Below the pieces are notes generated by a model, which searched no databases, was not told where the DNA came from, and saw only the letters and a list, made by a program, of their open reading frames with translations. The translations under genes were made by a program, and so were the position numbers. Source: Lachnospiraceae bacterium (GTDB lineage Bacteria > Bacillota > Clostridia > Lachnospirales > Lachnospiraceae). Taken from it: a stretch of 64,000 nt of DNA. Location of the stretch: NCBI GenBank assembly GCA_009774145.1, contig VSND01000014.1, positions 1 through 64,000 of the forward strand, in the 5' to 3' direction. Of the stretch, positions 1-8,711 are shown piece by piece (position 1 is the first letter of the stretch; each line of letters opens with the position of its first letter).

Positions 1-1429
1 GTCAGAGTGTGTACCTTTTGTCAAGACCGGCGGTCTGGCGGATGTGTGTGGTGCGCTGCCGAAAGGGTTTAACAAAGAAGAGTGGGATGTCCGGGTTGTG
101 ATCCCGAACTATACCTGTATCCCGGATAAGTTTCGGAATAATTTCAAGTATATTACACATTTTTATATGGGGACAGGTTCTTACAATCCGGGAGCGCATG
201 TAGGCGTCATGACCTATGAACTTGACGGGGTTACTTACTATTTTATTGACAACCTGGTTTATTTCGGCGGGGCGAAGCCCTATGGGGATTTCCGTACAGA
301 TATTGAAAAATTTGCGTTTTTCTCCAAAGCAGTGCTGTCGATTCTTCCGATCGTAGGTTTCCGTCCGGACCTGATTCACTGCCATGACTGGCAGGCGGGG
401 CTGATTCCGGTCTATCTGAAAACCGAGTTTGCGGCAGGGGACTTTTATCAGGGCATTAAGACCATTATGACCATCCACAACCTGAGATTCCAGGGAATCT
501 GGGACATCGAGACGATGCAGGGACTGACGGGGCTTCCGGACTATGTGTTTACGCCGGATAAGCTGGAGTTCAAGAGAGATGCCAACATGCTGAAAGGCGG
601 CCTGGTCTATGCGGATTATATTACAACGGTAAGCGAGACCTATGCGTATGAGATTCAGACTCCGATGTACGGAGAGGGTCTGGACGGGCTTCTGTCTGCA
701 AGGCATATGGATCTGAGAGGTATCGTGAACGGCATTGATTATGAGATCTGGAATCCGGATACGGATGAGAAGATTGACAAGAATTATAAACTGAAGACTT
801 TCAGGAAGGGCAAGGCAGCGAACAAAAAGGCGCTTCAGGAGGCGCTTGGACTGGCAGTGGATGAGAACAAGATGCTGATCGGCCTGATTTCCCGCCTGAC
901 GGATCAGAAGGGTCTGGATCTGATTGCTGAGGTGATGGAGCAGATCGTGGATGATAATACGCAGTTTGTGGTGATCGGTACCGGTGACCAGAGATATGAG
1001 GATATGTTCCGTCACTATGCATGGAAATATCCGGACAAAGTATCAGCAAATATTTATTATGCAGACGAGCTGTCCCATAAGCTGTACGCAGCAGCTGATG
1101 CATTTCTGATGCCGTCCGCATTTGAACCGTGCGGTCTGACACAGCTGATTTCGTTCCGTTACGGAACCGTTCCGATCGTTCGTGAGACCGGCGGTCTGAA
1201 GGATACAGTGGAGCCATATAATGAATATGAAGGAAAAGGAGACGGATTCTCCTTTACAAATTACAATCCATGGGATATGATGGAAGTAATCAATTATGCA
1301 AAGTACACATACTTTGTGCACCGGAAAGAGTGGGATGAGATGGTTGCAAGAGGCATGCAGAAGGATTTCTCATGGGATGCATCCAGATACAAATATGAGG
1401 GAATCTATTCCTGGCTGATCGGCTGGTAG
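1..1429 (+). CDS. glgA: Glycogen synthase, 5' end outside window
   Basis: This is a GT5 glycogen (starch) synthase that moves glucose from ADP-glucose onto the non-reducing end of alpha-1,4-glucan in the cytoplasm. The frame is open from base 2, so the start codon lies upstream of the window. The first residues contain KTGGLAD, the ADP-glucose phosphate-binding loop that sits close to the N-terminus in this family, so little is missing. Later come FEPCGLTQ and RETGGLKD, the conserved C-terminal-domain motifs. It ends in YSWLIGW and is followed at once by a terminator-like hairpin. No other glycogen gene is visible because the upstream side is cut off. Confidence 0.95.
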   Translation, partial: SECVPFVKTGGLADVCGALPKGFNKEEWDVRVVIPNYTCIPDKFRNNFKYITHFYMGTGSYNPGAHVGVMTYELDGVTYYFIDNLVYFGGAKPYGDFRTDIEKFAFFSKAVLSILPIVGFRPDLIHCHDWQAGLIPVYLKTEFAAGDFYQGIKTIMTIHNLRFQGIWDIETMQGLTGLPDYVFTPDKLEFKRDANMLKGGLVYADYITTVSETYAYEIQTPMYGEGLDGLLSARHMDLRGIVNGIDYEIWNPDTDEKIDKNYKLKTFRKGKAANKKALQEALGLAVDENKMLIGLISRLTDQKGLDLIAEVMEQIVDDNTQFVVIGTGDQRYEDMFRHYAWKYPDKVSANIYYADELSHKLYAAADAFLMPSAFEPCGLTQLISFRYGTVPIVRETGGLKDTVEPYNEYEGKGDGFSFTNYNPWDMMEVINYAKYTYFVHRKEWDEMVARGMQKDFSWDASRYKYEGIYSWLIGW

Positions 1430-1448
1430 ATTCTGTCGCGTGAGGACA

Positions 1449-1474
1449 GGGGACTCTGTAAGGAGTCTCCTTTT
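1449..1474 (+). terminator. Terminator after glgA
   Basis: An 8-bp stem (GGGGACTC with GAGTCTCC, one G-T pair) and a short loop are followed by TTTT. It lies 20 bases after the glgA stop codon. Confidence 0.7.
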
Positions 1475-1502
1475 CCGTATGAGAATTCCGGTGCTGCAAC
1501 GC

Positions 1503-1529
1503 AAAAACCGCCCGGGAACGGGCGGTTTC
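1503..1529. terminator. Bidirectional hairpin between glgA and tRNA-Thr
   Basis: A perfect 9-bp stem (AACCGCCCG / CGGGCGGTT) has a GGAA loop. It has A-rich sequence on its left, which reads as a T-run on the minus strand, so it could end the leftward tRNA transcript as well as backing up the glgA terminator. Confidence 0.6.
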
Positions 1530-1589
1530 ACTTCGCTGCTTCACTTAAAGTGATGGAAAGCGTTGCATTTACGGGGGAAAATAAAAAAA

Positions 1590-1661
1590 GCTCCCGACCG
1601 GATTTGAACCGGTGACCTACGCATTACGAGTGCGTCGCTCTACCGACTGAGCCACGGAAGC
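1590..1661 (-). tRNA. tRNA-Thr (anticodon CGU)
   Basis: The reverse complement folds as a cloverleaf. The 7-bp acceptor stem is GCTTCCG with CGGGAGC, the D arm contains GCTCAGTCGGTAGAGC, the anticodon stem ACGCA/TGCGT encloses loop CTCGTAA (anticodon CGT), and the T arm contains GGTTCAAATCC. The anticodon reads the threonine codon ACG. The CCA end is not encoded. The next bases on the minus strand are a discriminator T and a T-run that may act as part of a terminator. Confidence 0.95.
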
Positions 1662-1736
1662 CTGTTGCTTTACAACGAAAATAATTATAACAGATACAGA
1701 AGAAAATGTAAAGTGTTTTTTTGAAAAAATGAAAAA

Positions 1737-1772
1737 TATTGGGAAGCCGATTCTGAAACAGCTTCCCAATAT
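1737..1772 (-). terminator. Terminator of the GH1 gene
   Basis: A 12-bp perfect stem (ATATTGGGAAGC / GCTTCCCAATAT) lies 11 bases past the stop codon of the leftward glucosidase gene. On the minus strand it runs into a T-rich stretch, as expected for an intrinsic terminator. Confidence 0.85.
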
Positions 1773-1783
1773 CGTTACCATGA

Positions 1784-3202
1784 TCAGTCGGTCAGATCCT
1801 CTCCGTTGCTGGCAATCACTTTTTTATACCAGAAGAAGGAGTCTTTCCGGTATCTGTCCAGCGTCTTCAGATCAAATTCTTCCCTGTCCACATAGATAAA
1901 TCCGTATCTTTTTACCATGCCCTCATGAGTAGAGATCAGGTCGACGGCACTCCATGGGCAGTATCCCATCATCTCTGCGCCGTCCGTGATCGCCAGACGT
2001 ACCTGTTCAATGTGGTCTCTCAGATAGTTGATCCGATACTGGTCATGTACCTTGCCGTCCTCTGTCAGCTTGTCATAAGCGCCCAGACCGTTTTCTGTGA
2101 CGACCATCGGCAGGCGGTATCTGGAATACATCTCCCGGATGGTGGCTCTAAAGCCCATGGGATCAATCTCCCATCCAAATTCGGTCGTGGGAAGATGCGG
2201 ATTCTTTGCCCCTCTGTAGAAGCCTGCTTCACCGCGTGCAGTCTGCTGGTCTGCGCCCGGATTCATCGTCTCGGTTCCATCGCTTGCTTCCACGGTTGCA
2301 GTATTATAATAGTTAAATCCGATAAAGTCAGGATGCCCGTTTTTCAGTGCCTCTGCATCGCCTTCTCCAAATACGGGGCATGCGTCATTTTCTTCCAGAT
2401 AAGCCCATACCAGATTGTTGTACACGCCATAAACCGCCATATCCAGATACAGCCAGTTACGGATGGCATTGTAGTTCTGAGCGGCCAGTGTATCCTCCGG
2501 CTTGCAGCTTGCCGGATATACAAGGGAAATGTTCGGAGCCGGTCCGATCTTGGCGTTCGGCAGCATCTCGTGGCACAGCGCCATAGCCTTCGCCTGGGCA
2601 ACGAGCATGTGATGGTTCTGCTGGTAGGTTTCCTTTAAGACATTTGTGCATCCTTCCGGGATGGCAAGGGTACCAATGACCGGTCCGACCAGGGTCAGCA
2701 TGTTCTGCTCGTTAATGGTCAGCCAGTATTTCACCCGGTCGCCGAAATTTTCGAACATGACCTTTGCAAAATTTACAAACCAGTCGATGGATTCCCGGTT
2801 GGACCAGGAGCCTCTCTTGTCCAGCGCTGCCGGCATGTCAAAGTGGAACATGGTTACCAGCGGTTCAATGCCGTATTTCAGGCATTCGTTGATTACATGG
2901 TTATAATATTCGATTCCTTTGGGGTTGACAGCACCGGTTCCTTCCGGAATGATCCTGGACCAGGCGATAGAGAAACGATAGGTCTTAAATCCCATTTCAG
3001 CCATTAAGGCGATGTCCTCTTTGTACCTGTGATACTGGTCGGCACAGACGGTCAGATCCGAGGTTCCTTCCGGTACCACCTTTACATCCTGACAGGACGG
3101 CCCTTTGCCGTCTTCCAGGCTGGCTCCCTCTACCTGATAAGCAGAAGTGCTGGCGCCCCAGAGAAAATCTTTTGGAAATGGTTTTAAAGTTTTGTGCAGC
3201 AT
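1784..3202 (-). CDS. 6-phospho-beta-glucosidase, GH1
   Basis: This 472-residue protein is a full-length family 1 glycoside hydrolase. The N-terminus has the GH1 signature FLWGASTSAYQVEGA. The acid/base glutamate lies in INEQN and the nucleophile in VTENGLG near residue 370. Near the C-terminus, DLIS...VKRYGF matches the Ser-Lys-Tyr phosphate-binding loop of 6-phospho-beta-glucosidases, so the substrate is probably a phosphorylated disaccharide such as cellobiose-6-phosphate delivered by a PTS. No PTS gene is next to it. The start is set by AGGAGGAGAG just upstream. It is a single-gene unit with its own terminator. A plain beta-glucosidase cannot be excluded. Confidence 0.85.
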   Translation of the reverse strand: MLHKTLKPFPKDFLWGASTSAYQVEGASLEDGKGPSCQDVKVVPEGTSDLTVCADQYHRYKEDIALMAEMGFKTYRFSIAWSRIIPEGTGAVNPKGIEYYNHVINECLKYGIEPLVTMFHFDMPAALDKRGSWSNRESIDWFVNFAKVMFENFGDRVKYWLTINEQNMLTLVGPVIGTLAIPEGCTNVLKETYQQNHHMLVAQAKAMALCHEMLPNAKIGPAPNISLVYPASCKPEDTLAAQNYNAIRNWLYLDMAVYGVYNNLVWAYLEENDACPVFGEGDAEALKNGHPDFIGFNYYNTATVEASDGTETMNPGADQQTARGEAGFYRGAKNPHLPTTEFGWEIDPMGFRATIREMYSRYRLPMVVTENGLGAYDKLTEDGKVHDQYRINYLRDHIEQVRLAITDGAEMMGYCPWSAVDLISTHEGMVKRYGFIYVDREEFDLKTLDRYRKDSFFWYKKVIASNGEDLTD

Positions 3203-3384
3203 TTTGGCTCTCTCCTCCTAAAATGAATATTTTGCTGTATTAATTTTACCATAAAGCGTCAGCGTTGGACAAGTGGGAAAGTGGTTTGAAATGGTAAAAA
3301 TCCGATTCCTACAATGTGTACAATCACATGTCGAAAAAAATATGTTATTATGAATAAGATATAAAACTTAAAGGAGGGTAAGAA

Positions 3385-4155
3385 ATGTTCAGGGATGAAT
3401 TCACAGGCGTATGTAATGCAGCGAAAGGTAAGCTGAATCTTTTGAACAGCAATCCGGTCGGCTATGTGATCGCGTCCATGGTAGCAGGATTTTTCATCGC
3501 ATTCGGAGGTTTTGTCATGCTTACAGTCGGAGGAAATCTGGGAACGACCGGCGCAGGCAAGCTTTTGATGGCAGCGTCATTTGCAGCAGCACTGAGCCTG
3601 GTGGTCATGGCAGGCGCAGAACTGTTCACCGGCAATAATTTTGTGATGGCGTCCGCCGCTTTCTCCGGAGAGGTGAAGTGGGGAGATGCCATAAAGCTGT
3701 GGGTAGTCTGTTATGCAGGCAATCTGGTCGGTTCTCTGCTGGCAGCAGTACTGTTTCATCTTACAGGGCTTGCAGGAGGGGCGGTCGGAGAGGTGATCGC
3801 AACGGTAGCGGCTGCGAAGATGGGCGGTACCGCGCTGAATCTGTTTGTAAAAGCGATTTTCTGTAATATGCTGGTATGTCTTGCGGTATGGTGCGGCGCC
3901 AAGATGAAGACAGAGTCCGGCAAGCTGATTATGATTTTCTGGTGTATCTATGTATTTGTAGTCTGCGGTTTTGAACACAGCGTTGCGAATATGACGATCA
4001 TGGCATCCGGCCTTCTGGATCCGAACGGGGTAGCCGGTCTGTCCATCGGCGGTTATGTATTTAATCTGGTGATTGTGACAATCGGCAACATGATCGGCGG
4101 AATCCTTTTCGTGGCGTGGCCGTACTATATGATTCAGAAAAAGACGGGAAAATAA
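3385..4155 (+). CDS. Formate/nitrite transporter family channel
   Basis: This 256-residue membrane protein is of the FNT family (FocA/NirC/HSC type), pentameric channels with six membrane helices per subunit that pass small monovalent anions such as formate, nitrite or hydrosulfide. Glycine-rich hydrophobic segments fill the sequence, and GFEHSVANM carries the conserved central-pore histidine. The N-terminal helix is short, as in NirC-like members. The start follows AAAGGAGGG. It is a monocistronic gene ended by a hairpin at 4197. Which anion it carries cannot be told from sequence; formate export would fit a mixed-acid fermenter. Confidence 0.85.
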   Translation: MFRDEFTGVCNAAKGKLNLLNSNPVGYVIASMVAGFFIAFGGFVMLTVGGNLGTTGAGKLLMAASFAAALSLVVMAGAELFTGNNFVMASAAFSGEVKWGDAIKLWVVCYAGNLVGSLLAAVLFHLTGLAGGAVGEVIATVAAAKMGGTALNLFVKAIFCNMLVCLAVWCGAKMKTESGKLIMIFWCIYVFVVCGFEHSVANMTIMASGLLDPNGVAGLSIGGYVFNLVIVTIGNMIGGILFVAWPYYMIQKKTGK

Positions 4156-4196
4156 TTTTGAAAGTTCCAATATGAAATATCCCATATAAATGACAG

Positions 4197-4225
4197 AAAA
4201 GGGCAGGACTTCTGCTCTTTTCTTG
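4197..4225 (+). terminator. Terminator after the FNT channel gene
   Basis: The stem AAAAGGGCAG / CTGCTCTTTT (one G-T pair) has a 5-base loop and is followed by CTTGT. Its stem contains the U-rich half, typical of a bidirectional A/T-flanked terminator. Confidence 0.75.
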
Positions 4226-4241
4226 TGTTATGGAATACAAT

Positions 4242-4288
4242 ATGATAAAATGGGGTGCACCAAAGCGCTGGAATCATGTTTTGGTGCA
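4242..4288 (+). promoter_or_regulatory. argH promoter region with leader inverted repeat
   Basis: TATGATAAAAT around 4241-4251 resembles a -10 element. Directly downstream, where the transcript would begin, lies a 9-bp inverted repeat (TGCACCAAA at 4256-4264, TTTGGTGCA at 4280-4288). It could be a leader hairpin or a protein site. It does not match the usual ArgR box (TGAATA...TATTCA). Confidence 0.4.
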
Positions 4289-4346
4289 GACAGCTCATCA
4301 ATATGCAGTTGCAAATGACAGCAGAAACCAGAAAGGATGAAAAATT

Positions 4347-5726
4347 ATGGCACAGTTATGGGGAGGCCGGTTTACGAAGGAGACAGACCAGCTGGTATAT
4401 CGTTTTAATGCGTCGATCACTTTTGACCGGAAATTTTATAAACAGGATATGGAAGGCAGCATGGCGCATGTGCGGATGCTGGCAAAACAGGGGATCCTGA
4501 CAGAAGAGGAACGGGACCGGATTCTGGAGGGCATCCAGGGGATTCTCTCAGATGTGGAATCGGGAAAGCTGCAGATTACAGAGCAGTACGAAGATATTCA
4601 CAGTTTTGTGGAGGCGAATCTGACGGAGCGGATCGGGGATGCGGGCAAGAAACTGCATACGGGAAGGAGCCGCAACGATCAGGTGGCTCTGGATATGCGC
4701 CTTTACACAAGGGATGAAGTGCTTGAGACAGGGGAGCTTTTGAAGAAACTTCTGAATGTGCTGCTTCGGATCATGGAGGAAAATACGGAGACGATCATGC
4801 CGGGTTTTACGCATCTGCAGAAGGCACAGCCGATCACGCTGGCGCATCACATGGGCGCATATTTTGAGATGTTCAAAAGGGACAGCTCCAGACTCCGGGA
4901 CATTTATGAAAGAATGAATTACTGCCCTCTTGGCGCAGGAGCGCTGGCAGGGACGACCTATCCGCTTGACCGGGACTATACGGCGGAGCTTCTGGGTTTT
5001 TACGGCCCCATGCTCAACAGCATGGATGCGGTTTCTGACCGGGACTACCTGATCGAATATCTGTCTGCCATGTCTACAATCATGATGCACCTGAGCCGCT
5101 TTTGTGAGGAAATTATCATCTGGAACAGCAATGAATACCGTTTTGTGGAGATTGATGATGCATACAGTACAGGCAGTTCCATTATGCCGCAGAAGAAAAA
5201 TCCGGATATTGCGGAGCTGGTGCGGGGCAAGACCGGAAGGGTGTATGGAGCGCTTGTGTCGCTTCTGACTACTTTGAAGGGCATTCCTCTGGCATACAAT
5301 AAGGACATGCAGGAGGATAAGGAGCTGGTATTTGATGCGATCGATACGGTAAAAGGCTGTATTGCCCTGTTTACCGGCATGCTGGATACACTCCGCTTCT
5401 GTAAAGAACGCATGAACGACAGCGCAAGGCACGGTTTTACCAACGCCACGGATGCAGCGGATTATCTGGTAAATCATGGCGTTCCTTTCCGGGATGCGCA
5501 TGGAATCGTGGGACGGCTTGTGCTGTACTGCATAGAGAATCAGAAAGCACTGGATGACATGTCCCTGGAGGAGTATCAGGCGATCAGCCCGGTGTTTGAG
5601 GAGGATATCTATGAAGCGATTTCCATGGAGACCTGTGTGAATAAAAGACTGACCATCGGAGCGCCGGGAAAAGAGGCCATGGAGAAAGTGATCGGAATCT
5701 ATAGAGAATATCTTCAGAATTTATGA
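4347..5726 (+). CDS. argH: Argininosuccinate lyase
   Basis: It cleaves argininosuccinate to arginine and fumarate, the last step of arginine synthesis, in the cytoplasm. The 459 residues match the family length. Visible motifs are the N-terminal LWGGRF, HTGRSRNDQ, the TH region FTHLQKAQP and the fumarase/aspartase-superfamily signature GSSIMPQKKNPD that carries the catalytic serine. The start ATG follows AAAGGATG. argG is not adjacent, so the gene is not in a full arginine operon here. A possible leader hairpin lies upstream. Confidence 0.97.
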   Translation: MAQLWGGRFTKETDQLVYRFNASITFDRKFYKQDMEGSMAHVRMLAKQGILTEEERDRILEGIQGILSDVESGKLQITEQYEDIHSFVEANLTERIGDAGKKLHTGRSRNDQVALDMRLYTRDEVLETGELLKKLLNVLLRIMEENTETIMPGFTHLQKAQPITLAHHMGAYFEMFKRDSSRLRDIYERMNYCPLGAGALAGTTYPLDRDYTAELLGFYGPMLNSMDAVSDRDYLIEYLSAMSTIMMHLSRFCEEIIIWNSNEYRFVEIDDAYSTGSSIMPQKKNPDIAELVRGKTGRVYGALVSLLTTLKGIPLAYNKDMQEDKELVFDAIDTVKGCIALFTGMLDTLRFCKERMNDSARHGFTNATDAADYLVNHGVPFRDAHGIVGRLVLYCIENQKALDDMSLEEYQAISPVFEEDIYEAISMETCVNKRLTIGAPGKEAMEKVIGIYREYLQNL

Positions 5727-5855
5727 TGTCTGAGAATCACAAATTCAGGGTTGCATTTTGTCGGAATATCATGTATTATCTATGAGAAAGACAGTTGTCT
5801 GTATACAGCGGACACAGGAGCTGCTGTTTTGCAGTAAGAGGAGGAAAATGAGAAA

Positions 5856-6941
5856 ATGAGCGAAAAGTTAAGAGTGGGTATCCTTGGCGGTACCGGTATG
5901 GTAGGGCAGAGATTTATCTCTCTGCTGGAAAATCATCCGTGGTTCGAGGTGGTGACGATTGCGGCCAGTGCGCGTTCTGCAGGAAAGACTTACGAAGAGG
6001 CGGTCGGCGGACGCTGGAAAATGACGACTCCCATGCCGGAGGCTGTGAAGAAGATCGTTGTCATGAACGTCAATGAGGTGGAGAAAGTGGCTGCCGGCGT
6101 GGATTTTGTGTTCAGTGCGGTGGATATGTCCAAAGAGGAGATCAGGGCAATCGAAGAAGCGTATGCAAAGACGGAGACGCCGGTGGTATCGAATAACAGC
6201 GCCCATCGCTGGACGCCGGATGTTCCGATGGTCATTCCGGAGATCAATCCGGAGCATTTTGAAGTGATCGAATCGCAGAAGAAGCGTCTGGGAACAACCA
6301 GAGGATTTATTGCGGTAAAGCCGAACTGTTCGATTCAGAGCTATGCGCCGGTATTGAACGCATGGAAGGAGTTTGAACCTTATGAAGTGGTGGCAACCAC
6401 CTATCAGGCGATCTCGGGCGCGGGCAAGACTTTTAAGGACTGGCCGGAGATGGTGGAGAATGTGATTCCCTATATTGGAGGCGAAGAGGAGAAGTCAGAA
6501 CAGGAGCCCCTCCGCGTTCTGGGACATGTGGAGAACGGCGTAGTTGTAAAAGCGCAGGAGCCGAAGATCACCTGTCAGTGCATCCGTGTTCCGGTACTGA
6601 ACGGACACACGGCGGCGGTATTTGTAAAGTTCCGTAAGAAACCGACCAGAGAGGAACTGATCAGCCGCATGGTGAATTATCAGGGATTTCCGCAGGAAGC
6701 AGGGCTCCCGAGTGCTCCGAAGCAGTTTATCCGTTACATGGAAGAGGATAACCGGCCGCAGGTTCAGCTGGATGTGGACTTTGAAAACGGTATGGGCATT
6801 TCCATTGGACGGCTTCGGGAAGACAGTATTTATGACTGGAAATTTATCGGACTTTCTCACAACACAGTCCGCGGTGCGGCAGGCGGCGCAGTACTGTGCG
6901 CAGAAACTCTGAAAGCCAAAGGGTATATCGCGAAGAAATAG
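5856..6941 (+). CDS. asd: Aspartate-semialdehyde dehydrogenase, archaeal/fungal type
   Basis: This NADPH-dependent enzyme reduces aspartyl-phosphate to aspartate semialdehyde, the branch point to lysine, diaminopimelate, threonine and methionine. The 361-residue protein begins with the nucleotide loop GILGGTGMVGQRF, and the catalytic cysteine is in KPNCSIQ. Its length and the motif spacing (RRW-like GGRWKM segment, YQAISGAGK) fit the archaeal/eukaryotic ASADH subfamily, not the E. coli type. The start is supported by AAGAGGAGG. It stands alone between argH and the convergent folate operon; no lysine riboswitch is recognisable in its 130-base leader. Confidence 0.92.
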   Translation: MSEKLRVGILGGTGMVGQRFISLLENHPWFEVVTIAASARSAGKTYEEAVGGRWKMTTPMPEAVKKIVVMNVNEVEKVAAGVDFVFSAVDMSKEEIRAIEEAYAKTETPVVSNNSAHRWTPDVPMVIPEINPEHFEVIESQKKRLGTTRGFIAVKPNCSIQSYAPVLNAWKEFEPYEVVATTYQAISGAGKTFKDWPEMVENVIPYIGGEEEKSEQEPLRVLGHVENGVVVKAQEPKITCQCIRVPVLNGHTAAVFVKFRKKPTREELISRMVNYQGFPQEAGLPSAPKQFIRYMEEDNRPQVQLDVDFENGMGISIGRLREDSIYDWKFIGLSHNTVRGAAGGAVLCAETLKAKGYIAKK

Positions 6942-6953
6942 CTGAAATTTTCA

Positions 6954-7073
6954 GACCGGACGCTGCTGCAAAAATGCTTTCGTATCTGTTCCCGGCATGC
7001 CTGTATCTGCATGGTGTTGCTGAAGCGCAGACAGGAATGCATTTTGCAGCAGCGTCCGGTCAGTTTTTCTGAA
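6954..7073. repeat. Long inverted repeat (element D) between asd and folBK
   Basis: Arms 6954-6977 and 7039-7061 (about 23 bp, containing GACCGGACGCTGCTGCA) are almost perfect inverse copies around a loop of about 60 bases. That loop has its own small hairpin (CCTGT...ACAGG). TTTTT follows on the plus strand, so it can act as a terminator between the two convergent genes. The right arm overlaps the folBK stop codon. A related element is at 28935-29057. Confidence 0.7.
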
Positions 7074-7878
7074 GTTCTGCGAGCATCTGTTCGGTCGTCT
7101 GTCCGTTTATGGGGTGGCGTACCCAGGGGGCGATCTGTGCCAGCGGGATCAGCACGAAATCTCTCAGGTGCATTTCAATGTGAGGAATGTGCAGATCCGG
7201 GGTGTCAATGATCTGGTTGTCATACAAAAGAATATCCAGATCCAGAGTTCGGGGTCCCCAGCGGATCAGCCGGGTTCGATGGGCTTCCTGCTCAATGCGG
7301 TGCAAAAGCTCCAGAAGCTCTTCCGGAGAGAGCAGCGTGCGAAGCTCCAGCGCCCCGTTCAGAAAGTCTTCCTGTTCTACACCGCCGTAGGGTGCAGTGA
7401 CCAGATAATCCGATACTTTTGTGACCTGGCAGTCCGGATGCTGTTTCAGGGAAGAGACAGCCTGGTCAAGATACGCCCGCCGGTCACCCATGTTGGAACC
7501 CAGTGCAAGGTAGGCAGTGTGCCAGGAACGGCTGACTGCCACGGATACTGTCTCAAGGGGCAGGCCCACCGGAGCCCAGGGCTTGCGGATCTCAAGGTCG
7601 GTTTTACGGACAGCCGGGTAAGTAAGCAGAAGCTCCCGTGCCAGAAGTTCGGCAACCCGTTCCAGCAGTTTGTAGGTATGTTTTTGTACAAAGTCTGTGA
7701 TATGGCAGCAGACTTCTCCATAATTGACAGAATCCTCCAGATTGTCCGTCAGACCTGCTTTTCTGGTATCTGTATACAGGCAGACAGAAACAATGAATTT
7801 CTGCCCCAGCCTGTTTTCTTCCGGATAGACGCCGTGACGGGCAAATATCTCAAGTCCCTGTATTCTGATCTCATCCAT
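7060..7878 (-). CDS. folK: Dihydroneopterin aldolase / HPPK fusion (FolB-FolK)
   Basis: A bifunctional folate enzyme of 272 residues. Residues 1 to about 117 are FolB (IRIQGLEIFARHGVYPEE, later SVNYGEV), which converts dihydroneopterin to 6-hydroxymethyl-dihydropterin. Residues from about 120 are FolK (LALGSNMGDR and the signature RWGPRTLDLDILLYD), which adds pyrophosphate to that product for FolP. The chosen ATG (MDEIRI) overlaps the end of folP by eight bases in an ATGGATGA junction; 20 extra residues would be possible upstream but lie inside folP. It is the last gene of the leftward folate operon, ending in the inverted repeat D. Confidence 0.93.
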   Translation of the reverse strand: MDEIRIQGLEIFARHGVYPEENRLGQKFIVSVCLYTDTRKAGLTDNLEDSVNYGEVCCHITDFVQKHTYKLLERVAELLARELLLTYPAVRKTDLEIRKPWAPVGLPLETVSVAVSRSWHTAYLALGSNMGDRRAYLDQAVSSLKQHPDCQVTKVSDYLVTAPYGGVEQEDFLNGALELRTLLSPEELLELLHRIEQEAHRTRLIRWGPRTLDLDILLYDNQIIDTPDLHIPHIEMHLRDFVLIPLAQIAPWVRHPINGQTTEQMLAELQKN

Positions 7879-8689
7879 GTTTTTTTCTCCCGAGTATGGC
7901 CTCTGCCATGCGTATGGCTCTGCAATTTTCCAGAACATCGTGAACCCTTACAAATGCGCAGCCACGGATTACGCCGATCACAGACGTGGCTATGGTTCCT
8001 TCCACCCGCTGGTCCACCGGCAGATTCAGAGTCAGTCCGATTACGGATTTTCTTGAGGTGCCAAGGAGGATCGGAAAACCAAGGCGGTGCAGAAGGTCCA
8101 CATGGTGGATGGCTTCCAGGTTCATTTCTAAAGTCTTGCCGAAACCTATGCCGGGATCCAGTAGGATCTTATCGTCAGGGACGCCCGCTTTTCTGGCGAT
8201 TCGAACGCTTTCCTCCAGATCGGACAGGAGCTCTTCCTGAAAATTCCGGTAGACGGCTTTTGAACGGTTGTGCATCAGACAGCAGGCGGCATGGTATTCG
8301 GCGGTCAGTTCTGCGACTGCAGGATCGTGTTTAAACCCCCAGATGTCGTTGATCAGGTCGGCGCCTGCCTGTAAAGCGGCTTTTGCAACCGATCCTTTAC
8401 AGGTGTCAACAGAGACCGGAATATCAAAGCGTTTTTTTACGGCTTCAAGGACCGGAAGGATCCGGGCGATCTCTTCTTCGTCGGAAATGACCTGGTATCC
8501 GGGGCGGGTGGATTCGCCGCCGATATCAATAAGATCCGCGCCGTCTGCAATCATTTTCTCCGTATGGAATAAAGCCTGGTCAGGCTGGAAAAATCTGCCT
8601 CCGTCAGAAAAGGAATCCGGAGTCACATTGAGGATTCCCATAATGTATGTTCTGTGCGCAGTATCAAAAACACGATTTCCTATTCTCAT
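7871..8689 (-). CDS. folP: Dihydropteroate synthase
   Basis: It condenses 6-hydroxymethyl-dihydropterin pyrophosphate with p-aminobenzoate to dihydropteroate; it is the sulfonamide target. The 272 residues match the family. MGILNVTPDSFSDGG is the first pterin-binding signature and DLIDIGGESTRPG the second. LLDPGIGFGK is the third conserved loop. It lies 22 bases after the HD-domain gene and overlaps the start of folBK, so it is translated as part of the folE operon under the upstream riboswitch. Confidence 0.96.
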   Translation of the reverse strand: MRIGNRVFDTAHRTYIMGILNVTPDSFSDGGRFFQPDQALFHTEKMIADGADLIDIGGESTRPGYQVISDEEEIARILPVLEAVKKRFDIPVSVDTCKGSVAKAALQAGADLINDIWGFKHDPAVAELTAEYHAACCLMHNRSKAVYRNFQEELLSDLEESVRIARKAGVPDDKILLDPGIGFGKTLEMNLEAIHHVDLLHRLGFPILLGTSRKSVIGLTLNLPVDQRVEGTIATSVIGVIRGCAFVRVHDVLENCRAIRMAEAILGRKKHG

Positions 8690-8711
8690 ATGGATCGGTT
8701 CCTCCGTTTCT

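Noticed and set aside
2..1015. Leftward 337-codon frame across glgA
   Set aside because: It lies opposite glgA, which has all synthase motifs in its own frame; the reverse product is rich in His, Ile and Arg like a typical shadow.
5727..5855. Possible lysine riboswitch before asd
   Set aside because: The leader is only about 130 bases and I could not find the conserved core of the L box.
7114..8334. Rightward 406-codon frame across folBK and folP
   Set aside because: It is the reverse shadow of the folate genes, whose reading frames carry clear family motifs.
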